DNA of 64,000 nt, from assembly GCA_045605445.1 (NCBI GenBank), contig JAZUPZ010000032.1, positions 3,743-67,742 of the forward strand, written 5' to 3'. This DNA comes from CAZMHL01 sp045605445. GTDB taxonomy: Bacteria; Bacillota; Clostridia; RGIG6154. A program made the position numbers and the translations under genes. Of the stretch, positions 56,736-64,000 are shown in pieces (the stretch's first letter is position 1; every line of letters begins with the position of its first letter). The notes under the pieces were generated by a model that worked only from the letters and a program-made list of their open reading frames with translations, made no database searches and was not told the origin of the DNA.

Positions 56736-57245
56736 ATGAAAAAAATTCTTATGATTACAGGTGTAGGTTATGATGATTCAGAAGTTTTGTATCCATATTA
56801 CAGGCTTCTTGAAGAAGGTTATACAGTAGATGTGGCATCAGTAGAAAAAGAGGAAGTTTCGGGAAAATATCATTTCAAAATCAGTGCTAAATTGTTGTTT
56901 GATGAAGTTAACTGTGAAGAATATGACGGATTGGTTTTGCCGGGAGGGAAAGCTCCCGAAAAGCTTCGGTTGATTGAAAAGGTAGTTGAAATAGTTCGCC
57001 AATTTGAAAATTCAAAGAAACCGATTGCGGCAATATGTCACGGTCAGCAGATTCTGATTTCCGCCGATGTTTTAAAAGGAAAGTCGGCTACTTGCTATCC
57101 GGGTATTCGAGATGATTTGAAAAATGCAGGGGCAAACTATACAGATGAACGTGTTGTTGTCTGTGAAAATCTTGTAACCTCCCGCAGACCGGAGGATTTA
57201 CCTTATTTTATGAGGGAATTTATTAAATTAGTATGTGAAAGTTGA
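56736..57245 (+). CDS. DJ-1/PfpI-family protein
   Basis: A 169-residue class-I glutamine-amidotransferase-like protein. The nucleophile elbow is AAICHGQQ with Cys101-His102, and LVLPGGKAPEKLR precedes it as in PfpI/YhbO proteins. Members act as deglycases, chaperones or proteases; the activity is debated. Inside a carbohydrate operon it may protect against reactive sugar products (inference). The ATG at 56736 with GAGGTG is used, overlapping nothing. Confidence 0.85.
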   Translation: MKKILMITGVGYDDSEVLYPYYRLLEEGYTVDVASVEKEEVSGKYHFKISAKLLFDEVNCEEYDGLVLPGGKAPEKLRLIEKVVEIVRQFENSKKPIAAICHGQQILISADVLKGKSATCYPGIRDDLKNAGANYTDERVVVCENLVTSRRPEDLPYFMREFIKLVCES

Positions 57246-57288
57246 AAAAATTGGTTTGTTTAATAACTTATTTCAAGGAGGAATAATT

Positions 57289-58689
57289 ATGAACTATAAT
57301 GGTAAAAAAGCAGAAAATGTAAAAATTGCCTACATAGGCGGCGGCTCAAGAGGATGGGCGTGGGGCCTTATGAGCGACCTTGTTTCCTATGATGATATGT
57401 CGGGTGATGTTTATCTTTACGATATTGATTATCAGGCTGCTCTTGACAATGAAGTAATCGGTAATATGTATAACAGTGTTGAAGGTGCAAAGTCTGTCTG
57501 GAATTACAAGGCGGTTAAGACTATCGGAGAAGCTCTTACAGGTGCAAACTTCGTTGTAATTTCCATTCTTCCGGGAACCTTTGATGAAATGGAATCAGAT
57601 GTACATACTCCGGAAAAATACGGCATTTACCAGTCTGTAGGTGATACAACCGGTCCCGGCGGTATCGTAAGAGCTATGCGTACAATCCCTATGTTTGAAG
57701 AAATCGGTCTTGCAATCAAGGAGTTTTGTCCTGATGCATGGGTAATCAATTATACAAATCCTATGACACTTTGCGTAAAGACCCTTTACAGAGTTTTCCC
57801 TGAAATCAAGGCATTCGGATGCTGTCACGAAGTGTTCAGCACACAGAAGATACTTTCATTTGCTCTTGGTAAGTTTATGGGAATCAAGGACGTTCCCAGA
57901 GAAGAAATCAAGATTAATCCTGTTTCGGTAAATCATTTCACATGGCTTACTAAGGCTAAGTACAGAGATATTGACCTTTTCCCTGTGTATGAGCAGTTTG
58001 CAGAGACATACTACAAGGACGGTTGTACCGAACATGCAGAACCGCACTGGATGAACGCAGGCTTTGAAAGAAAGGAAAAGGTTAAGATAGATCTTTTCCG
58101 TCGCTATGGTATCATTCCTGCAGCAGGCGACCGTCATCTTGCAGAATTCAGCCCCGGAAAATGGTACCTTAAGGATCCCGAAAACGTAAAAGAGTGGGGC
58201 TTCGGATTAACCACCGTTTCCTGGAGAAAGGATGATCTCAAAAAGAGACTTCAGAGAAGCGAAGACTTAAGAAGCGGTAAAGAGGAACTTAAGATTAATA
58301 ACACAGGTGAAGAAGGCGTTCTTCAGATGAGAGCAATACTGGGACTTTGCAAACTTGTTACAAACGTAAATATTCCAAACATGGGGCAGATTCCGAATCT
58401 TCCGATAGGAGCTGTTGTTGAAACAAATGCGGTATTTTCCGACGACAGTGTAACACCTGTTTTTGCAGGTGAAATTCCTTCAAAAATCTATCCTCTTGTT
58501 GCAAGAATCTGCGGAGAACAGGAAGAAATAAGTGCGGCTGTTGCAGAACGTGACTTAGGCAGAATCTTTAACGCATTTGCAAGTGATCCTCTTACAACAT
58601 GTTCCTATGAAGATGCAAAAGCTTTATTTAAGGAAATGGTGGAAAACACAAAGGAATATCTTGATATGTACGATCTGAGCGTTCTTTGA
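57289..58689 (+). CDS. Glycoside hydrolase family 4 enzyme
   Basis: NAD+- and Mn2+-dependent glycosidase that works by redox-elimination. The N-terminal Rossmann start is IAYIGGGSRGWAWGL. NYTNPMTL, the metal-binding Cys-His in FGCCHEVF and NPVSVNHFTWLTK are the GH4 hallmarks. 466 residues, normal length. GH4 substrates include alpha-glucosides, galacturonides and 6-phospho-glucosides. The specific one is not deducible. The ATG at 57289 follows AAGGAGG. It lies between the PfpI gene and two putative glycosidases. Confidence 0.9.
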   Translation: MNYNGKKAENVKIAYIGGGSRGWAWGLMSDLVSYDDMSGDVYLYDIDYQAALDNEVIGNMYNSVEGAKSVWNYKAVKTIGEALTGANFVVISILPGTFDEMESDVHTPEKYGIYQSVGDTTGPGGIVRAMRTIPMFEEIGLAIKEFCPDAWVINYTNPMTLCVKTLYRVFPEIKAFGCCHEVFSTQKILSFALGKFMGIKDVPREEIKINPVSVNHFTWLTKAKYRDIDLFPVYEQFAETYYKDGCTEHAEPHWMNAGFERKEKVKIDLFRRYGIIPAAGDRHLAEFSPGKWYLKDPENVKEWGFGLTTVSWRKDDLKKRLQRSEDLRSGKEELKINNTGEEGVLQMRAILGLCKLVTNVNIPNMGQIPNLPIGAVVETNAVFSDDSVTPVFAGEIPSKIYPLVARICGEQEEISAAVAERDLGRIFNAFASDPLTTCSYEDAKALFKEMVENTKEYLDMYDLSVL

Positions 58690-58705
58690 TTAGGAGGTTG
58701 CACAA

Positions 58706-60328
58706 TTGCGTACAGTAAAAATCACAAAGCATGAATTTGCTCATAACTTTGGCGGAGCCGGTTTCCACAATAACGATGCAACGATGTATCACATAATTGA
58801 CAACGAGCATTTTAATCAGTATATATGTAAATGCTACCGTGAAATTTCTCCGGGATTTATGCGTACCTTTGCAGGCTTTTCGGATTGGACAAAGGAAGCA
58901 ATGGATGAATTTGCAGACTATTATGAAAAAATGCAGAAATGGACCGATACACCTATGTATCTTACTCCGGGAATGGCGAAAAAGCATTTTTCTGATGAAG
59001 AGATAAAGAAATACTGCGAGGATGTTGCTGAGCGACTTGACTATCTGTATAATGAGAAAAACGTAAAACACATACGTTATTATTGCTTTTCAAACGAAAT
59101 GTCCTGTGTTATGTGGGGTGCGCTTCTTGATGACCTTCCGTTATTTAAAAAATACCACGAAGGATTTTACAGCGCGTTTCAAAAACGTAATCTGCCAATC
59201 GGGCTCCTTGCTACTGATGCCAGTGAATACGAAAATTGGAATACCGTTGATTGGGCCATAGAAAATATGGCAAGTATTTCGGAGGATTTGTGTTTGCATA
59301 TTTATGAACGAGACCACGATATATATGATACAGAATTTTATGATTTCTTTGCAGAAAAATGTAAAGAGGTTGTTGACAAAGGTATACAGTGTTTCGGAAA
59401 GCGTTTTATACTCGGTGAAGTCGGAATACAGAAAAACGCAGGTCAGCTGACCTTTAACAAGAATATTGTCATTGATACAAACCGCTATTTTGCAGATAAG
59501 TATGAAGAAGCTTATTGCGGACTTATGCTTACGGAAATGGCATTTGCCGCAATCAACTCCGGCGTATTTGCACTTGCGTATTGGTCTTTTGTTGACCATC
59601 CCGATCCGTACAGCTGTGCATATTCTTCAGGCGATGACGAATATGCAAGAAAGTGGGGAGAGGCAGAACGGTTTTTCAGTACTACCGCTGACACCAAGTA
59701 TAATAAATGGGGATTTTTAAAGTGGGACGATGAAAACGGGGACTATGGTCCGAGAAGTCATTATTGGTGCATTTCGCTTCTTGCAAAATACTTTAAAAGA
59801 AATTCTAAGGTTCTGGATATTGACAGCGGTGACAAAAACATAAGAACCTGCGGAATAATGAACCGCGACAAAAGTGTGACTGTAGGATTCGTAAACAGAA
59901 ATAAAGAAGAAATAACCATTTCTCTTTGCACCGATTTGTTCCAAAAAGATGTCAGAGTTTATGAGTACGATCCCAATAATGTGCCTTATAACAAATTCGC
60001 AGATATGCAGGATTTTACAACACTGATAAGCAAAGATAACGCTACCTATACGCTTAAGCCGGAAAGTGTGACATATTTCACTACCGATTATATCGAAAAA
60101 GAGAAAAGCGTTTATGCAGACAATGTTGATGTTAAAGATGGTGTAATTTCCTGGGATGCAGTTGAAGATAAAAGTCATTGTTATTACAGAGTTTTTACAT
60201 CAGATGATAAAGACTTTGTTCCATCAAAAGAAAACCAGATTGCATCAACCGTCAGCACTTCACTTCCCTTTACAGAATTGAAAAAATACATAAAGATTAT
60301 TTCGGTAGATAAAAGCGGAAATATGTGA
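58706..60328 (+). CDS. Putative (alpha/beta)8-barrel glycoside hydrolase, paralogue 1
   Basis: A 540-residue protein I cannot place in a named family. The first ~340 residues look like a clan-A TIM barrel: F-G-G-A-G-F-H-N at the N-terminus, RYYCFSNEM with Glu131 as possible acid/base, and FILGEVG with Glu238 as possible nucleophile. MAFAAINSG.ALAYWSF ends a barrel strand. The C-terminus (about 400-540) holds a beta domain and a fibronectin-like end. No signal peptide, so it is cytoplasmic. Start TTG at 58706 with AGGAGG. The next gene is a paralogue with both glutamates at the same positions. Confidence 0.7.
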   Translation: MRTVKITKHEFAHNFGGAGFHNNDATMYHIIDNEHFNQYICKCYREISPGFMRTFAGFSDWTKEAMDEFADYYEKMQKWTDTPMYLTPGMAKKHFSDEEIKKYCEDVAERLDYLYNEKNVKHIRYYCFSNEMSCVMWGALLDDLPLFKKYHEGFYSAFQKRNLPIGLLATDASEYENWNTVDWAIENMASISEDLCLHIYERDHDIYDTEFYDFFAEKCKEVVDKGIQCFGKRFILGEVGIQKNAGQLTFNKNIVIDTNRYFADKYEEAYCGLMLTEMAFAAINSGVFALAYWSFVDHPDPYSCAYSSGDDEYARKWGEAERFFSTTADTKYNKWGFLKWDDENGDYGPRSHYWCISLLAKYFKRNSKVLDIDSGDKNIRTCGIMNRDKSVTVGFVNRNKEEITISLCTDLFQKDVRVYEYDPNNVPYNKFADMQDFTTLISKDNATYTLKPESVTYFTTDYIEKEKSVYADNVDVKDGVISWDAVEDKSHCYYRVFTSDDKDFVPSKENQIASTVSTSLPFTELKKYIKIISVDKSGNM

Positions 60329-60354
60329 GATTACAAAAAGAGGATAAACTACGA

Positions 60355-61947
60355 ATGAGTAAAATATCAATTAAAAAGCCGCGACTCAGATGGCTTTTTG
60401 GAGGCGTTGGTTTCCACAACAGCGAGGCAAGTATGACAGCTCTTATGTCTGATCGTTTTAAAAATGAAGTTGTATTAAAAACATTCAGAGAAATCTCACC
60501 TACATATTCAAGAGTTTTTGCGGGTTTTGCAGACTGGACCAAAGAAGCAATGGACGCCTTTGCAGATTATTATGATGAAACCTTCAGGAAAACCGGAACG
60601 CTGATATATATGGTCCCCGGCAGAATGCCGATGATGATGGATGATTTTGATATGAAAGAGTACTGTGAAAAAGTGGCATCCAATCTTAAATATCTCGTAA
60701 ATGAAAGAAATTGCACAAAAATCAGGTATTATTGTGTTACAAACGAGCTTTCTGCCGGTAATACTTATGCATATCTTGCAGATAAGCTTGACCTTTTAAA
60801 GGATTTACACGAATGCTTGTATAAGACGTTCAGAAAATATGGATTGGATATAGGTCTGCTTGCAACAGACTGTTCCGAAGAACATAATTTTCACCAGATA
60901 CAATGGGCAACAGAAAATATGGATGAGATAACTGAGATGTATTGTGCACATCTTTACTCTGTTAAATATTTTCCCGGAGATTTAAATGCGTATCAATATT
61001 ACATAGATACATTTTCTCCTCTTGTTGCACAGGCGCATTCCAGGGAAAAAAGATTTGTTCTTGGTGAATATGGACTCACAATTCCTACAAGATTTTCCCA
61101 AATGCCTATGCGTAACGATGTTTCATATAGTGTGGATATGCCTGAAACAGATGGCATATATGCCATTTCTCTTTGCGAAATGGCAATGGCTGCAATAAAC
61201 TGTGGGTGTTTTGCGGCGGTTATGTGGACAATGTTTGATTATCCGGATCCGTTTATACGTGAAAACGGTGATACTCTCGAGGAAAAAGCAAAATATGATG
61301 TTGCACGGTTTTCGGGACATGGTCTTGATATCCGTTATAACAAGAATGGTCTTATAAAATGGTGTGATGAAGAAAATGATTATGGTTCAAGAGCATCTCT
61401 TTATACTATGGGATATATGGCAAAGTTATTTAAAAAAGGGTCACGCGTTCTGGAAAGTCATTGGGACGATAGTTTTATAAGATGCTGCGGAGTTACTTGC
61501 CCGGATGGCTCTGTATCAATTGCAATAATTAACTGGGAAGATCGTGAAAAGACTGTTTCGGTAGAGTTAGAACATAATTCAGATAAGCCGATGAGAAAGT
61601 ACGAATATATTGCAGAGGATATTCCTTTCAACAAATTTAATGATTTGCAGGATTATTCTGAGCTTGTAAAAACAAACAATAATGAATTTACAACTGTTTT
61701 GCCTCCAAAATCAATAGTATTTTTAACAACTGATTATGTAGACAGAGCGCCGAGTAAGATAACCGGTGTGAAACATTCAAAAGGTAAGCTTGTCTGGAAC
61801 AAGTGCAGGGATGAAGAACACCGCTATTACCGGGTATATCGCAACGGAGAACAAATTGCATCAACAGTTGCGCAGTACATTATTGCAGATGAAAAGGCGG
61901 AATATAGAGTATATTCGGTGGATAAGTACGGAAACTGTAACATATAA
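60355..61947 (+). CDS. Putative (alpha/beta)8-barrel glycoside hydrolase, paralogue 2
   Basis: A 530-residue paralogue of the preceding protein. Alignment by eye puts RYYCVTNEL with Glu131 and FVLGEYG with Glu238 at identical residue numbers, supporting the start at ATG 60355. An overlapping GTG at 60325 would add ten residues. The C-terminal half again has a beta-sandwich-like domain and a fibronectin-like end (ITGVKHSKGKLVWN..). MAAINCGCFAAVMWTMFDYPDP matches the barrel strand of the first copy. The function is probably hydrolysis of a specific glycoside delivered with the GH4 enzyme (inference). The unit ends at the 61959 hairpin. Confidence 0.7.
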   Translation: MSKISIKKPRLRWLFGGVGFHNSEASMTALMSDRFKNEVVLKTFREISPTYSRVFAGFADWTKEAMDAFADYYDETFRKTGTLIYMVPGRMPMMMDDFDMKEYCEKVASNLKYLVNERNCTKIRYYCVTNELSAGNTYAYLADKLDLLKDLHECLYKTFRKYGLDIGLLATDCSEEHNFHQIQWATENMDEITEMYCAHLYSVKYFPGDLNAYQYYIDTFSPLVAQAHSREKRFVLGEYGLTIPTRFSQMPMRNDVSYSVDMPETDGIYAISLCEMAMAAINCGCFAAVMWTMFDYPDPFIRENGDTLEEKAKYDVARFSGHGLDIRYNKNGLIKWCDEENDYGSRASLYTMGYMAKLFKKGSRVLESHWDDSFIRCCGVTCPDGSVSIAIINWEDREKTVSVELEHNSDKPMRKYEYIAEDIPFNKFNDLQDYSELVKTNNNEFTTVLPPKSIVFLTTDYVDRAPSKITGVKHSKGKLVWNKCRDEEHRYYRVYRNGEQIASTVAQYIIADEKAEYRVYSVDKYGNCNI

Positions 61948-61958
61948 AGCGATTGATT

Positions 61959-62000
61959 AAAATCTGTCAGCAACGGAAGGTTGCTGACAGATTTTTTGTG
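61959..62000 (+). terminator. Terminator of the carbohydrate operon
   Basis: AAAATCTGTCAGCAAC pairs perfectly with GTTGCTGACAGATTTT around GGAAG, then TTGTG. Confidence 0.9.
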
Positions 62001-62029
62001 AATAAAAAAATGAACAATTTGTGAAATAC

Positions 62030-62058
62030 TTGATAATTGGGCGTATTTATGTTATTAT
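62030..62058 (+). promoter_or_regulatory. Promoter of the DUF1385-prmC operon
   Basis: TTGATA (62030-62035), 17-bp spacer, TATTAT (62053-62058). Confidence 0.6.
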
Positions 62059-62095
62059 AAAAGTGCAGTAATATTAAATACGAGGTTAACAATAT

Positions 62096-63031
62096 ATGAG
62101 TAATGAAATTAAAAAGACCTCTATAGGTGGTCAGGCGATTATAGAAGGCGTTATGATGAAAGGCCCCAGGGAAATAGGAATCTGCGTAAGAAAGCCCGAT
62201 GGGGAAATTGTTAAAACCAAGAAAGCCGTTTCCGCCGTGAACAAGAATTTTCTTGTAAAAATTCCGATAATAAGAGGTTGTATAAACTTTTTTGAATCAA
62301 TGGTGATCGGCGTTAAATCTTTAATGTATTCTGCCGATTTTATGGACCTTGAAGAGGAAGAAGAACCTTCAAAGTTTGAAAAATGGCTGGAAGATAAGCT
62401 TGGGGACAAATTAAAGGATGTTCTTATTTATTTTTCTGTTATACTTTCAATATTTTTGTCTGTGGGACTGTTTATGCTGCTTCCAAACTGGATAACAAGC
62501 TTTTTCGGAATATGGATTAAAAACAATATAATTTTAAATGCCATAGAGGGCGTTGTGAGAATTTGCATTTTCCTTGTTTATCTGGGACTTTGCTCCAAAA
62601 TGCCCGATATAAAAAGGGTATTTCAGTATCACGGAGCAGAGCATAAGTCAATTGCCTGCTACGAAGCGGGAGAAGAGCTTACCGTTGAAAATGCAAGAAA
62701 ACAGTCAAGACTTCATCCAAGATGCGGAACAAGCTTTTTATTTCTTGTAATGATTATCAGTATAATCTGTTTTTCTTTCCTTTCCTGGGAAACTAATATT
62801 TTAATAAGAAGCCTTTCAAGAATTGCGCTTATGCCGGTTGTTGCAGGTATTTCTTACGAGGTTCTTAAATTTACAGGCAGACACGACAACAAGTGTACAA
62901 CTGTTTTGAGAGCACCGGGTATGTGGTTGCAGAAAATAACAACAAACGAGCCTGACGACAGTCAGCTTGAGGTTGCACTTGAAGCACTTAAGCTTGTGCT
63001 TACAGACGACCCTGCGGAGGATCAGTGGTAA
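62096..63031 (+). CDS. DUF1385 (YqhQ-like) membrane protein
   Basis: A 311-residue integral membrane protein with a soluble start. SIGGQAIIEGVMMKGPREIG is the DUF1385 N-terminal signature. FQYHGAEHKSIACYEAGE and RLHPRCGTSF are the conserved central motifs, containing His/Cys that could bind metal. About four to five spans. Function unknown; widespread in Firmicutes, often beside rpmE, prmC and prfA, as here with prmC one base downstream. Confidence 0.92.
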   Translation: MSNEIKKTSIGGQAIIEGVMMKGPREIGICVRKPDGEIVKTKKAVSAVNKNFLVKIPIIRGCINFFESMVIGVKSLMYSADFMDLEEEEEPSKFEKWLEDKLGDKLKDVLIYFSVILSIFLSVGLFMLLPNWITSFFGIWIKNNIILNAIEGVVRICIFLVYLGLCSKMPDIKRVFQYHGAEHKSIACYEAGEELTVENARKQSRLHPRCGTSFLFLVMIISIICFSFLSWETNILIRSLSRIALMPVVAGISYEVLKFTGRHDNKCTTVLRAPGMWLQKITTNEPDDSQLEVALEALKLVLTDDPAEDQW

Positions 63032-63032
63032 A

Positions 63033-63863
63033 ATGAAACTTTTTGAAGCACTTAAAACTGCTGAGAATATGTTAAAAAACAAGGGCATAGATGATTTTTC
63101 ATCGGATGCCCGTTTTTTGTTGCTTGACTGTTATAACTTAAAGAGCAGCGACCTTATTATAAACAAAAACAAAGAGATAAACGAAAAGCCTTATTTTGAA
63201 ATGCTTGAAAAGAGAATATCGGGAATTCCCGTTCAGTATATAACCGGGAAAACCGAGTTTATGTCCCTTGATTTTAATGTAAACGAAAATGTTCTTATTC
63301 CAAGGCAGGATACGGAGCTTACCGTTGAAAAAATTATTGAAGATTATAAAGGTGAAAGGGTTAAAATTCTTGATATCTGCACCGGGTCGGGCTGTATTGC
63401 AATTTCCCTTGCAAAATATCTTAAGGCAGAGGTTTTTGCCTTTGATATTTCAAAAAAAGCCCTTGAGGTTGCAGAAAGCAATAATAAGCTTAATAAAACT
63501 GAGGTAAAGTTTTTTAAGGATAATGCCCTTGAACCTGTTAATGAAAATACCGGCTTTGATGTTGTTGTTTCAAACCCGCCCTATATCGAAAGGGAAACGG
63601 TTGAGGGGCTTGAAAGCAAGGTAAAGGATTTTGAACCCCGCCTTGCTCTCGACGGCGGAATTGACGGGCTTGATTTTTACAGAAAAATAACGCCCTATGC
63701 CAAAAAGGTGCTTAAGGGCGGCGGCAGACTTTATTTTGAAATAGGCTTCAATCAGGGAGAGTCGGTAAGTAAAATTCTTAAGGAAAACGGATTTGAGAAT
63801 GTAACAGTTGAAAAGGATTATAATGATAAAGACCGTCTGGTGTACGGAAGCAAAAAAAAATAA
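63033..63863 (+). CDS. prmC: Peptide chain release factor N(5)-glutamine methyltransferase
   Basis: It methylates the GGQ glutamine of release factors RF1 and RF2. The N-terminal helical domain (about 1-75) with RISGIPVQYITGKTEFM and LIPRQDTE is followed by a SAM-binding domain (DICTGSGCIAISLAK) and the catalytic NPPY motif (VVSNPPYIERE). 276 residues. ATG 63033 begins 1 base after the preceding stop. prfA, the usual partner, does not follow directly; a hairpin element comes next. Confidence 0.95.
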   Translation: MKLFEALKTAENMLKNKGIDDFSSDARFLLLDCYNLKSSDLIINKNKEINEKPYFEMLEKRISGIPVQYITGKTEFMSLDFNVNENVLIPRQDTELTVEKIIEDYKGERVKILDICTGSGCIAISLAKYLKAEVFAFDISKKALEVAESNNKLNKTEVKFFKDNALEPVNENTGFDVVVSNPPYIERETVEGLESKVKDFEPRLALDGGIDGLDFYRKITPYAKKVLKGGGRLYFEIGFNQGESVSKILKENGFENVTVEKDYNDKDRLVYGSKKK

Positions 63864-63869
63864 AAAGGG

Positions 63870-64000
63870 GATGTTAAAAAAGTCCGGAACGTCAAAAGGC
63901 TGTTTTTGTTCTATGAAAGACACAGTAAATATAAAAATTTAACCAAATGTAGAAAAACCTCAATTTCTTGAGGTTTTTCCTTGTTTTTATGCCTTTTGAC
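63870..64000 (+). repeat. Dispersed hairpin element, copy 2 (cut by the window end)
   Basis: ATGTTAAAAAAGTC..AAAAGGC and AACCAAATGTAGAAAAA, followed by the hairpin AAAAACCTCAA/TTGAGGTTTTT (63953-63978), match the element at 6022-6118. This copy has about 35 extra bases in the middle, and a C-G pair replaces T-A in the stem. Beyond the hairpin TTTTTATGCC resembles TTTTTTATACACC of copy 1. The hairpin probably ends the prmC transcript. Confidence 0.6.

Overview
The window looks like a chromosomal contig from an AT-rich Gram-positive Firmicute, most likely an uncultured, gut- or digester-type member of the Clostridia. Reasons seen in the sequence: strong GGAGG-type ribosome binding sites, many TTG/GTG starts, TTGACA-N17-TATAAT promoters, U-tailed hairpin terminators after most units, the Firmicutes order rimP-nusA-rnpM-ylxQ-infB-rbfA-nrnA-truB-ribF, a SpoIIM-family protein, and several secreted proteins carrying the clostridial 'copper amine oxidase N-terminal' stalk domain. 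Nearly all genes lie on the + strand. Nothing here identifies a species.

Layout. 1-205: a compact structured RNA ending in a terminator. 197-2724: a DeoR-type regulator divergent from a polyol-phosphate-type dehydrogenase and a ribulose-phosphate-3-epimerase family enzyme. 2725-3300: IS3-family transposase remnant between two similar hairpins. 3366-7479: stalk-VanY carboxypeptidase, GH29 fucosidase, FAD/Rieske oxidoreductase. 7507-11760: a D-malate/tartrate dehydrogenase locus with divergent LysR regulator, a metallo-beta-lactamase-fold enzyme and an ion permease. 11796-13388: a TIR domain fused to BspA-type leucine-rich repeats. 13456-17068: an overlapping DUF1538 membrane protein/PII-like pair divergent from an MFS organophosphate-type antiporter. 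17205-19501: LemA with an unrecognised membrane-anchored partner. 19641-25262: Dabb protein, acyltransferase, metallo-hydrolase, then two exported stalk-domain proteins (one an HtrA-type protease). 25548-36367: GH28, an orphan trpB with a short leader peptide, two intramembrane metalloproteases, PHP and HAD hydrolases, a decayed AEC transporter, a phd-doc toxin-antitoxin pair with a near-ideal promoter and palindromic operator, a SpoIIM-like protein, YjbR and truA. 36697-41026: polysaccharide deacetylase-like protein, two tandem TIR proteins plus a small membrane protein, and a glutamate-synthase-type oxidoreductase. 41477-44660: comEC-holA. 44917-52764: rpsT (minus) divergent from the rimP-to-ribF translation/transcription operon. 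53138-61947: a carbohydrate locus with AraC regulator, mannose-6-phosphate-isomerase-like fusion, ROK kinase, PfpI protein, GH4 enzyme and two paralogous (alpha/beta)8-type putative glycosidases. 62096-63863: DUF1385 protein and prmC.

Most notable. (1) Two copies of a ~270-bp intergenic element (21867-22162 and 36373-36630) made of five consecutive hairpins, with one loop kept identical while stems differ compensatorily, and with first and last hairpins that match each other within a copy but not between copies. (2) TIR-domain proteins at two places, three in total, all keeping the glutamate expected for NADase activity, none next to a recognised defence partner. (3) Tandem putative glycosidases without a family name I can assign, beside a kinase-like/ManA fusion. 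(4) Another dispersed hairpin element at 6022-6118 and 63870-64000. These rest on reading the sequence; I ran no searches or folding.
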